Shown here in pieces: positions 1 through 9,705 of a stretch of DNA of 64,000 nt. Position numbers and translations under genes: made by a program. A model generated the notes under the pieces. It made no database searches. It saw only the letters and a program-made list of their open reading frames with translations, and was not told where the DNA came from. Every line of letters begins with the position of its first letter. Within the stretch, counting starts at the first letter, position 1. This stretch comes from Adineta steineri (lineage: Eukaryota > Rotifera > Eurotatoria > Adinetida > Adinetidae): the NCBI GenBank assembly GCA_905250115.1, contig CAJNOI010000005.1:186001-250000 (forward strand). The letters run 5' to 3'.

Positions 1-374
1 ATAGGGAAGCACACACCGACACTTGGGAAACCTCTCTATCAATAATATATACGGATTGTCTTTCTGACAAATCTCTTTATTTTAAAACAAATCATTTGGC
101 CACAAAATCAACTTTCGCATCGTATGTTTAGGTATCTAGTGAATCTTAACTCGGCACTGTTTTCTATCGTTTTTTTAATGTTTTCAATCGACTTGGCATA
201 ATTGAAGATTTCTATTTGTATAATCCAATATAGGACAATGACAGTTGTGAGCTAGGGTATCACATATAACCAGAAGCTTGTAAAATCCAAATCTCGAGTT
301 TGCTTCTCTTCACTACTCGATTTTCATACAGAAATTCATTTTAGATTTATATTCATTACAACTGGTCGAAAGTT
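1..374. other. 5' flank of the first gene, no gene seen
   Basis: No open frame with coding character is visible. The stretch leads into the start codon of the Thr-rich membrane protein at 375 and presumably holds its promoter and 5' UTR; no motif stands out. Confidence 0.5.
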
Positions 375-2505
375 ATGGCTCATGTGAATTTGAGACGTTC
401 TCGAACGTAAGTTTAGAGTGTCTCTGGTGAACTTTGCCATCTTTTACTTATTATATAGGTTCTCTATACTTGGCCTCTTTGCACTTGCACTATTTGCTGT
501 TGCATGCACGATTATTCTTTCTCTTATTCCGCTTTATGTACCAACAAAGGATTTTACCATCATGAACATTACGAACACCACCAGCATCAACGCGTTACTA
601 GCCATTAGTTAGTGTTTATTTATTGTTTTTATCTTATATACATATCTAATCTTTTGAAGGAAATTCGCTTACGTCGTTCGATCCATCGTACCTGCTGCCA
701 CCTGGATTAGGAAAGAAGCGCGCCACACAATCGGTCACTAACCGTGAAACAACAGCCGTTAGCGTATGTTTTTACCTTTTATGTTCATTCGTAATGTGTA
801 TTATGTTTTAGCTGCAAGAATCAATTGGTGCTCTGGTAGGTAGCATCATCGTCAAGGCCATCATGAGCGCGCTAGCAACCGGTGCCAAAGGTCGAAGTCG
901 CCGCAGCGAGTAATTTTCTTTTTAATTCATTTGTACTAGTCATATTTACCTATGAATTTATATATAGCCTTCAATGTGATAAAACCGATCGTTCAGGTAA
1001 CGCCATCGTTTTTGGTATTGAATTAAATTATCCATCAAGTTTGCCATGCCAAAATTTGACCTGCCAGATCGATCTATATACCAGTATTCATGTCAAATTC
1101 AATACTGTGACCAATATCAATCTCACAACGGACGATGGAAGCAGCTTATCTTTAGAGCTTTGCAATGTTCAATCGTATCCCAACGGGAATAATAACACTG
1201 ATGATAGTTCCAGTGGTGTTGTTATCGGTGAGTAGGCTGATTCTCTTATTACTCCTTTAGTAGCGTAGGCGCTTTTACATTGAACCTAGAAGTTGTTTTG
1301 AATAGTTTTCAATTCAAATGGGATCGCAGAAAAAATGTAGGAATCTGAAATTTTATATAAGAATAGCCGTAGTTTCAGACCAGGTAGTTAATGTTTTTAT
1401 TGTGAATATTGAAAGAGTATGCATCGATTTACGGGCAATAGAAGATATCTAAATGTGACACTTCGTTTTAAGTTCTATGATTCCACAATGTTACGGTATT
1501 AAATTTAAATCTAAAACTTTTGAAATTTGAGGCTTTTGGTTGATTCTTTCAGAAAAGTCATGCTTCGTCTAGATAGTTAAGATAGAAATAAGTGTATGAG
1601 AAGATAGCAAGAAATTTAGTTGTTCGAAAACATCGATTTTCATTTGAATACGTTATTAGTGGTCAAAAATTTTAGCGATTTCTACTGAGAGACATGGCTT
1701 ATTCATGTAAACAGAAAAATCTTTTTTTTGATTGCTGTTTCTTTTAAAAATTTCAGATCGCACATATCAGAGTATTTATAAGATTCACATTCTTTATATT
1801 TAAGTCATTTTTTTTGTTAGAAAAAGTCTATTGAGATGACAGAATCCATTTGTTATCGTATCAATTATTACAATAAATAACTTTGCTATATTTTTGATTG
1901 CCGACCAATAACAACTACTTCAAAACTTTTATTATTTCGAAAACATATAAGTTTCTCGAAACTTTTCAGAGCATGATATCACTTGAGTCAATAAACAAGA
2001 TTTGAAAATAGTTTAGCACTGAATTCATGATGTGTCAACTGGTTTGTTTCAGTTGCTGTAATAGAAACATAATTATAAATAAATATTATAAAAGATACGA
2101 GATAAAGAAACCCATACGAATCGATTTAAAGCCAGATATATTGTTAATAGATAGAGAAACGAAGAATTACAAAGAAAATCTCATTCATTGTTCTTGATTC
2201 ACATAGGACCGGCAACGTCGTCAATAACTACAACAGCCGCAGAAACAACAACTACAATCACGACAACTATTACAACAACAACAACAACAACTACAACAAC
2301 TGCAACAACTACAACTGCAATCACGACAATCATTACAACTACAACTACAAGCACAACAACAACAACAACAACAGCAACTATAACCACAACAACAACAAGT
2401 ACGACAACTACAACTACATCAACCACAACAACAACAAGTACCACAACTACAACTACAAGTACGACAACTACAACTACAACCACAACAACTACAACNNNNN
2501 NNNNN

Positions 2506-2552
<47 letters not shown>

Positions 2553-3434
2553 AAACAACAACGACAACAACTCTTTGTAAGTAATGTATAAAATCGTGTG
2601 TGGATCTTATGTCTGTTTCAAAAAGAGTGGCTTAATGAGACATAGAAAAGCGGATTACGAAACTGAAAGTAAGAGGCGAAATAAAATGAAATATTATTTT
2701 TCTCGCTTTGTTTTCAGTAGTGTTTAATTTGACAGAGTGGGCATAGATGATATGAAAGAACTTCCTTCTCAAACGGTTAGTCAAACAAATGAGATCGAAC
2801 ATTAGTATAAAGTAGTTGAAACTACTACAGCTCATTAACTGAAATATCTTTTTAAATATCAGTATGTTAGTGTCTACAATTTATCAGTACTCATAGTATT
2901 CTCATATTGATGGAGAAAGGAAGAATCCCTTGTCAGTCGACTACCTTGCAGTATGAAGCGGGTGAGAGTGTGGGTGTGAATATAGTTTTACCATGTTTTC
3001 TGTCTTCTTCACACCTACACTCGCCCAACAACCATACACATATGCACATCCACATCTACCAACACCCACACTCCAAATCACCCCGTTCTGCCTATCTGAC
3101 GTTAACGACAAAAACTCTTTCTCACTTACTATTTTTTATATCATCTATTGATTTAGCTACTTGTGTTTGCTCTACTGCCGATAATGGTTATGTTGGTGGT
3201 GGTGGTTATTCTGTTGATTTTACTGGTTCTGGTTTTGCTAGTGGTCCCGGCTTTACTTTTTGTGGTGGCTATACTGGCAGTACCACTGTTTATACTGGTA
3301 CTTATACTAGTACTTGTAGCGCTGCTTGTAGCGCTAATACTATGTGTATTCAATGTTGCACGTGCTGTTGTAATGGTAACACTCCTACTCTTCCTTTTCA
3401 TGCTTCTGGTACTTGTCCAATTAGTGCTGGTTGA
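375..3434 (+). CDS. Single-pass membrane protein with Thr-rich (mucin-like) stalk, function unknown
   Basis: Seven exons chain in phase: 375-406, 459-607, 660-763, 812-909, 968-1227, 2207-2576 and 3157-3434, about 430 aa. The N-terminus has a short basic cytosolic part (residues 1-11, with an RRSR run) and one hydrophobic span at about 13-36, suggesting type II topology. Next come N-glycosylation sites (NIT, NTT), a Cys-containing globular stretch in exon 5, a long run of Thr codons in exon 6, and a Gly/Cys-rich end in exon 7 containing CIQCCTCCCN. Exon 4 would end at TAA (911-913) if intron 4 were retained, because the stop overlaps the donor GA|GTAATT; that would give a 128-aa form without the extracellular part. 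Ten Ns at 2496-2505 break the Thr run, and the frames on the two sides disagree, so the gap length is wrong. I do not recognise the family. A mucin-like surface protein is inference from composition. Confidence 0.6.
2214..2576 (+). repeat. ACN-codon microsatellite encoding poly-Thr, with assembly gap
   Basis: Imperfect ACA/ACT/ACG triplet repeats fill exon 6 of the Thr-rich membrane protein. Ten Ns lie at 2496-2505. Upstream of the gap Thr codons start at positions equal to 1 modulo 3; downstream they start at 2 modulo 3. Only the downstream Thr frame joins exon 7 in phase. The Ns are therefore a placeholder for a collapsed repeat rather than ten real bases. Confidence 0.9.
2960..3026. repeat. 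GTGTGGGTG inverted repeat (hairpin) in intron
   Basis: Imperfect arms 2960-2980 and 3008-3026 can pair around a 27-nt loop; both carry a GTGTGGGTGTGAA-like core. It lies in the last intron of the Thr-rich membrane protein gene. Related GT-rich segments occur near 3770-3835 and 35893-35925. Confidence 0.6.
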
Positions 3435-4349
3435 TATAGTAACAACAGGTATGTTATATTTATCCTATCACTTTTTTTATTATAATTTATTTTGTCTTTT
3501 GTTTTTCCAGAATAAAGCGAGCACAACTGACTTAACAGAACTTCTTCATATTTATAAAGTAGTTAGCTTTTACTTTTCAACGCACACTTATTTCTCAGTT
3601 GTATTTTCCTGTAACTTTTGCGTTCTTTTTTCACTTTGATTCATTTATTTATTTATTTATTAAAAAACAAGTAATGTAACTCAATTGAAAACTAGATTGA
3701 TCTATCTCTTAGTGAAGAGACAAATCCAATCAGCTAGTCCCAACTCTTGCTCTTCAAGAATCAAGTTGAGGGTGTAAATATGAGTGTGAGTGTGGACGTG
3801 GATATTGTGTTCTTTTCTTACCCACACCCTTAGGAACATCAGATATACACTAATTATTCTTTTTCTAGAAAGATGAGGCATCTCCATAATTACATTAGAA
3901 GAATTACTAAACAAAGTTGATGACGTCTTTACTTTCTTTCAATATTTGACTATATCATACATAACTACAAAATGGATGTTTTTTTTCAACGTGTAATGAT
4001 TTATTTAACTTCTTTTAGATTTTACTGACAGTGGATCGCCAATTGACGAGTATGCTTGAGCATGAGTGAGGATGCTTGAGTATGAGTGAGGATGCTGTTT
4101 TTATCTCACATCCACCCATCGCCCTGGATCCTGATTATTTTTTATTTTGAAAAGATATTATCCAGTCAGAAAGATGATATGCTTGTGTTTAAATGTTATT
4201 TGAGAACAATATTTTTAATAAAATATTTAATTTTGTATGATTACTGACAATAACAAAAAATTAATAATCTTATTTCAGTATTTGCTATGTTGATATTCAT
4301 TGTTATTCACCACAAATATAATCAAAAACAAAACATCATAATCTTCATC
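3435..4349. other. Intergenic, tandem repeat and GT-rich patches only
   Basis: No gene is seen. The stretch holds a GT-rich patch at 3765-3835 with TGTGGG-like motifs on both strands and a 20-nt tandem repeat at 4051-4096. The rest is AT-rich. Confidence 0.5.
4051..4096. repeat. Short tandem repeat, 20-nt unit
   Basis: Two nearly identical 20-nt units (4051-4070 and 4071-4090, differing at two positions) are followed by a partial third (gatgct). Confidence 0.8.
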
Positions 4350-4351
4350 TA

Positions 4352-5294
4352 CATAGGGTAGTCAAAAATTTTTGCAAACAGCTGTCTAAATTTTCATCCT
4401 AATTGGTTTTATTTCTCATGTTGGCCTATTTTAGTAGTCACATCTGTTATGCATTAAAATACCAATACGAAGTTTCATAGCTGTTTGTTATGGCAAATTT
4501 TGAACAAATTTTTTGAATACCTCTATTTTCATATGAAAAAACAGTGCATACGCTCGTATATAAAAACTCATTTATTCTTAGGCTTAACAGCTACACAAAT
4601 TCATAATGAATTAACTACTATTTAGGGACCAGATGTAGTTTCCTATAGTACATTTACTCGGTGGATTCAACGATTTTCAAACGAGCGAGAGTGCTTGAAA
4701 GATAATCCTCGAACTGACCGTTCGTTATCCGGCATCACTTAACAAAATATTGATGGAGCTAAAGATCTGGTGAATGATGATCCACATATTATTATTGATT
4801 ATGTTACTCTCATCTTAGGCACAGTTATCACATCACTTATTGTGGTGGATACTCGAAGATATTAGTAAAACATTTACATAAGAAAAAACTATCATCCAGA
4901 TAATAGCATAAAGTTGTATTAAAAACATGCAGTAGTACGTATGGAAAATATTGTTCTCCAATTTAATTATCTTCAAGAAGAAAAAATCAAATTTATGACT
5001 CATCCATCATATTCACCTGACCTTGCACCTTCCAATTTTTGGTTGTTCAATTATCTGAAACGTGGCCTTGATACATACCCAGATGCGACAAGTCTAGCTA
5101 AAATGTTATCCAGGGAGCTTCATTCAATACCTATTCACGAATATCAAGAGACATTCCAGAAATGGATTGAAAGGATGAAATTTTGTATAGAACATCATAT
5201 GGACTACTTCGAATATTTACTGTGAAAAGATCAACAAAATGTCTTTTCTATTAATAAATATTTGACAGTTGCATAACTTTTTGACTACCCTATG
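4352..5294 (+). mobile_element. Degraded mariner (IS630/Tc1-mariner) DNA transposon
   Basis: The ends are inverted: the left end begins CATAGGGTAGTCAAAAA at 4352 and the right end is the reverse complement of the same sequence, finishing at 5294. Both are flanked by TA (4350-4351 and 5295-5296), the expected mariner target duplication. The 943-bp length is below the roughly 1.3 kb usual for mariner. The interior holds a broken transposase on the same strand. The element is non-autonomous now. Confidence 0.9.
4600..5225 (+). pseudogene. Mariner transposase remnant
   Basis: At 4627-4735 the translation resembles the mariner helix-turn-helix region (FTRWIQRF with a downstream LKDNPRTDRS stretch). 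It is broken by in-frame stops (the TAG at about 4624 and the TAA at about 4739) and by frame changes. An open segment at 4941-5225 keeps the hallmark HPSYSPDLAPSNFWLF around the second catalytic Asp and the following C-terminal helices. The first catalytic Asp region is not recognisable. It cannot make an active transposase. Confidence 0.88.
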
Positions 5295-5296
5295 TA

Positions 5297-6526
5297 TATA
5301 GAATAGAAACTGACACAAAGAATTATTCTTAAAAATATTTATAGTTATGTTCTTATTTTAAATGTTTTATTTTATCATCAATAATAAATAGTTTTTGTTG
5401 TTGATTATTTTTTCCTTTTCTCTTTGTTTATGTGACTTATTAAGCAAAAAGAAAAACTCCATAATTATTAATACCAAATCAAATATTACAGAGTAAGTTT
5501 TCTTTTTATAAGCTACAATTTGTGCATCAACACTTTTGGCTAATTCTGTAACAAATAAACCAATTATAGAACTACCAGTACATATGAACACTTACTTGAG
5601 ATGAAACTTTATTAAATAATGCTTAATAACTTATTCTACGGGTTCATGATACAGTAACTAGCAGTATATGGTCAAACAAAAATTTAATCACAAAGTAATC
5701 ATACAAAATTATATGAAGCTAAAGAAAAATGCCTACAAAATTATTCTATGATGGAATAGTCATAATCAAGCATGTGCCTATTACAAATTTAAAGAAAAAA
5801 TTATTTCAGATCAAATGGTATACATATTGTTGTTGTTCTTATTAATTCTTACTTTTAATTACTCTATGACTTATTATACTGTTTTTATCTTCGAAATGCA
5901 TAGAATTATTTATTATACTAGTAAATACTTTTGCATCATAACGAATAAATATTCTTCGTAATGAATTTTAATATTGATATTCAATTAATTAATATTTAAG
6001 GAATGTTGATTACGAACATTTCATTTTAATAGTTTATCTTTCAAATAACCTTCGCCTATTTCTATTTAGTTTCAATTAATTATAAGAATGATCATTCATT
6101 AATAGATCATATATTAGATCGTTTGACAAAACTTTATTTAGAATATATACGTATTACATACTTATCATAGTTTTGTAAATGTATGTTCTCACAAAATAGA
6201 ATTTGTCGAGTTTATAAAATGTTTTAACGTATTTTTTTTTCTAATATATATGAGTTGTTGTCAGAATGAAAGTTATTATGTGCGACGACGAAAACTTACA
6301 CATGGATTGACGTATTTCTTTTTACATTTTTTGAAGTACTACCATACATTCATTCATTCATTCAGATCTCTTATTCAAACAAAAAGAAAAAGATCATTTT
6401 ACTTTATTCTCCTTTTTTTCTTCTATATGTTACTATAGTTACATGAAAGAATGCATAAATACAAGTGTATTCAACTTTTAAACACTATTCATTTTTGTCA
6501 GCCCGAATTTTCTTATATTTACGTAT
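5297..6526. other. Intergenic, no supported gene
   Basis: AT-rich sequence. A 74-codon open frame on the minus strand (5367-5591) opens with a plausible hydrophobic peptide but turns into low-complexity sequence; I could not connect it to other exons. Nothing else is seen. Confidence 0.4.
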
Positions 6527-7675
6527 ATGGATTTATTTAATACTTTGCCGATAGGTGGAGGTATGTATTAATTCATTTGAAAGATTTCTCTTAAATATAA
6601 TAAAAATTTCTATTATCTAGATGTACGTATCAAAAATTGGCCTTTGATGCAAAGTGCTCTCCCTACTTTTATCATATGTTTTATCTATATATCTTGTATT
6701 GTATTTGGACGAAAATGGATGAAAAATCAAAAACCATTTGAGCTACGTAAATTTATGTTTATATATAATTTTTTACAAGTAGTCTTCTGTACATATATTA
6801 CCTATGAAGTATAACAATGAAAGATATAATTTTGTTAACAAAAACATATTTTTAATTTCAGGCAGTATATGTATGGGCTGATGAGAAATATAGTTTTGTA
6901 TGTGAACCTGTTGATTATTCAAATAAAAGTAATGCTATTCGAGTAAGGAAAATAGTCTTGAAATTATATCAATGATGAATGATATTGACTAAGAAATAAT
7001 TATTTCCGTATCTTAGGCAACTAAAGCATGCTGGTGGTATTATATTATGAAAATAGTCGATTTAATTGATACAGTAAGTTGAAAAAATGAACAATTTCTA
7101 TATTATTTTATGATTATAGATTATTTTTGTATTACGTAAAAAAGATAATCAAATAACATTTTTACATGTTTATCATCATTTGACAATGATGATTTTTGGA
7201 TGGTATGGAACAGCATATGTTCCAGGTGGCCAATGTAAGGAGTTTTTTATCAATAGGAATTTTATCGATTATTTTAACTGTTTATATTTCTTTTATTTTT
7301 CATTAGCATTATTCATTGTTATTATAAATTCTTTCATTCACGTTATTATGTATGCTTATTATGGTTTAAGTGCTTGTGGAAGTCATATTCAAAAATATCT
7401 TTGGTGGAAACGTTATTTAACACAAGCTCAAATAGTAATTTTTTTTAATCTAATTTAATTTATAAATATATTCTTGTTATTATTTGATATAGATTCAATT
7501 TATTGCAGTTATTATTCATTCAGTTATTAATATATTAGCACCATGTAACTTTCCAAAAATTTTTGATCTTACATTTCTACTCTATGGCATAACAATACTT
7601 TTACTTTTTGCAAATTTTTATTTACAAAGTTATATAAAGAAAGGAAAACGTCGAAACGAAGTAAAATCACAATAA
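6527..7675 (+). CDS. ELOVL: ELO-family very-long-chain fatty acid elongase
   Basis: Condensing enzyme of the ER fatty-acid elongation cycle, joining malonyl-CoA to a long-chain acyl-CoA. Seven exons join in phase: 6527-6560, 6621-6808, 6862-6942, 7017-7073, 7120-7234, 7307-7434 and 7493-7675, giving 261 aa, close to the usual 260-300. The family's histidine box is present as HVYHH (about residues 136-140), followed by MMIFGWYG and, in exon 6, [14 protein letters not shown]. Several hydrophobic spans are seen, and the C-terminus is lysine/arginine-rich ([10 protein letters not shown]), suited to ER retention. The start codon was chosen because its 34-nt exon splices in phase to a domain-consistent exon 2. 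Which ELOVL subtype it is, and so the chain-length preference, cannot be told. Confidence 0.92.
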
Positions 7676-8438
7676 AATTATAAAGAACTTTATATTGGCA
7701 AGTATTTTTTCATTAGGAAAATTTATCTGAATATTTACTATTTGTTTGTTTGTTTTGAATGAAGAATTTCTAAAAAAATAAAATATTTTGTTTGAACGTT
7801 GATGTTTGCAAAAAAAAGAAGATAGATTTTGTTTTATACTACTGATAATTTTCATGTTTAGTTGATTTAGTTTCGAAATCAGATAGAGCATTATGATACT
7901 AAATCACGCTGAAATTCAAGGCCTAATATTTCACCAAATTTGAAGTTAAAGCGTGAACAATCTATTCATCTATAATTCTTATTGTCATTTTTTCTACTTT
8001 TAGAAGATAAAAATGAGATATTCCTATTCTAGACGTGCTAGCTAATAAGGACGAAGTTTGTATAGAATACTATTTTATTACATTGTAGTGTTTATCAATA
8101 TAAACGTGTTTGATAAGATAGCATCATATGGTCCTGTTTCGTTTTGAACTACTTTTCTGTCTAAATACATTATTGTATAACTGTTCAATTAATTGAATTG
8201 TACTAGATTTAATGTGTAGATGATTTATTGCAATCCAGTTGTTTATATGTGAAATTCGTAAGCTCTGTTAATTCCATTTTACAACAATTCTGTCAGAAAT
8301 CTTGTCTTCATTGATTAATCTCTGAAAATTGACTGATATTTTATAAAATTTCTTTTTATAGATTATCATTGAAAAGTTAATGTTTAGAAAGTATATAAAG
8401 TCGAAAAAGAATTTTATTTAAAACCTATGATTTGTATA
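7676..8438. other. Intergenic, no gene seen
   Basis: The 3' flank of the elongase gene and the 5' flank of tRNA-Tyr. AT-rich, with no supported coding or structured element. Confidence 0.5.
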
Positions 8439-8530
8439 TCCGAACTTAGCTCAGTTGGCAGAGCGGTAGGCTGTAATGGACATTTATCATAGAAACCTAT
8501 AGGTCCCCAGTTCAAATCTGGGAGTTCGGA
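8439..8530 (+). tRNA. tRNA-Tyr (GTA) with 18-nt intron
   Basis: The 7-bp acceptor stem pairs tccgaac (8439-8445) with gttcgga (8524-8530). A D-arm with tagctcagttggcagagc, a T-arm with ggttcaaatc-type sequence, and the anticodon stem gtagg/cctat are all seen. The anticodon GTA is at 8473-8475. Between anticodon stem strands there are 25 nt, so after a 7-nt loop an 18-nt intron remains just 3' of the anticodon, the canonical place; eukaryotic tRNA-Tyr genes regularly carry one. Confidence 0.95.
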
Positions 8531-8537
8531 TTTAAAA

Positions 8538-8546
8538 TTTTTTTTT
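8538..8546 (+). terminator. Oligo-T RNA polymerase III terminator
   Basis: A run of nine T starts seven bases after the 3' end of tRNA-Tyr, as expected for Pol III termination. Confidence 0.85.
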
Positions 8547-8728
8547 CTTTCCTTACAGTTCAAGTATATAGAAACATTAGGATTATGTAAATCATTCGAT
8601 GAATAAAAGAATTAAAAGAACTTATAAATATTTTCTCCGCCTATTCATTTCCTTAGTTACATACATGTTGTTTTTAAACAAAAGTTAATTTGTAATTTTT
8701 ACTAATTTAAAAATTATAAATATTAGCA

Positions 8729-9100
8729 ATGAGTGATACAAGTATTGTATCTACATCTTCATATAAGAATTATAACTCAAAGGATATAGATGATAATTAT
8801 GAAGATTCATCATGTTGCGCACAATATTGGTTTGGAATAATTAGTAGTTTTCTTATACTTCTTCTTATCATATCAGCAGTTCTACTAATATATTATAAAA
8901 ATAAATATGCTGAACGCGATCGAGAACGTCAACGTATTAAAAATGAATTCAGACGTAAACATGGTGTGGCGAATAAAGTTTTAGATATGATTATGAAAGA
9001 TGGATTTGTTTATCAATGGATTAAATCACATAAGGGTACAATTGCAACAACATTTAAAGAATTATTTGCAGATATAGCCGAAACACTTTTTGATGATTAA
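8729..9100 (+). CDS. Small single-pass membrane protein, unknown
   Basis: A 123-aa single-exon reading frame. It has a Ser/Asp-rich polar N-terminus, a CC pair just before a strong hydrophobic span at about 36-54, a highly charged juxtamembrane stretch (KNKYAERDRERQRIK), and an amphipathic C-terminal part ending in acidic residues. There is no signal peptide before the span. No family is recognised. The next gene, 95 bp downstream, has the same plan, so the two may be diverged tandem copies. Confidence 0.6.
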   Translation: MSDTSIVSTSSYKNYNSKDIDDNYEDSSCCAQYWFGIISSFLILLLIISAVLLIYYKNKYAERDRERQRIKNEFRRKHGVANKVLDMIMKDGFVYQWIKSHKGTIATTFKELFADIAETLFDD

Positions 9101-9195
9101 ATAAACATCAGCAAAGAATCTTACTATATGCAAAAAAAACCGCGTGAAAAAAAGATATTATTTGTATTCTTATTTTCGCTTTTGTTATCTTTAAA

Positions 9196-9498
9196 ATGAG
9201 TCATCGAGCAAGAAATATCGATAACAACAATAATCAGTATTATTATGATGATGATGTTTCATGGTGTGAACAAAATATGATCAAACTGATTATCATTATT
9301 TGTTTAACTATTGTTGCAATAGGATGCTCAATTGCACTAGCTATGGTTTACATACAAGATACACAACGTGAACGAGCATTTTTGGCAAAGAAAAATACTT
9401 GGACAGCACGAGTTGAACAGTGTGCACCAATTTTAAATATTGCAGGACCAATTATTAAGAATCTAATCAAGGTTGCATTTTCTGTTTTATTAATTTAA
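9196..9498 (+). CDS. Small single-pass membrane protein, unknown (possible tandem relative)
   Basis: About 100 aa. It has an Asn/Tyr/Asp-rich N-terminus, WC before a hydrophobic span at about 29-52, then QDTQRERAF and a hydrophobic C-terminal half. Its architecture and size match the preceding gene, though residue identity is low. The last residues (after IKNLIK) may be intron read-through: a GT follows, so the true 3' end could lie in another exon that I could not place. Confidence 0.5.
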   Translation: MSHRARNIDNNNNQYYYDDDVSWCEQNMIKLIIIICLTIVAIGCSIALAMVYIQDTQRERAFLAKKNTWTARVEQCAPILNIAGPIIKNLIKVAFSVLLI

Positions 9499-9705
9499 TT
9501 TTTTCTTAATGTAAAATCGAACCTTTAGCTCATATCTAATAAGGATGAAAACTTATTTTGTAATCAATTTCTATTATAAAATACTTTTATCGATAGAATG
9601 ATATAGTTTGATCACCGAAATACGTTGCAAATGTTGTTTTTCATAAATTTTACACTTATGTACAAGTTCAAAGGATAAGAAAACAAACAGTTATTCGTAT
9701 TAGTT

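Noticed and set aside
2199-2570. Long minus-strand frame of Val/Leu runs opposite the Thr-rich exon
   Set aside because: It is only the complement of the ACN triplet repeat; the plus-strand frame splices correctly at both ends.
3163-3639. 158-codon Val/Leu-rich frame on the plus strand
   Set aside because: It is a shifted reading of the Gly/Cys-rich exon at 3157-3434. The chosen frame is the one that joins exon 6 in phase and gives a Cys-patterned domain.
5367-5591. Minus-strand 74-codon frame beginning MFICTGSSIIGLF
   Set aside because: It starts like a protein but becomes Lys/Asn/Leu low-complexity sequence. I found no splice partner or family, so it is not called a gene.
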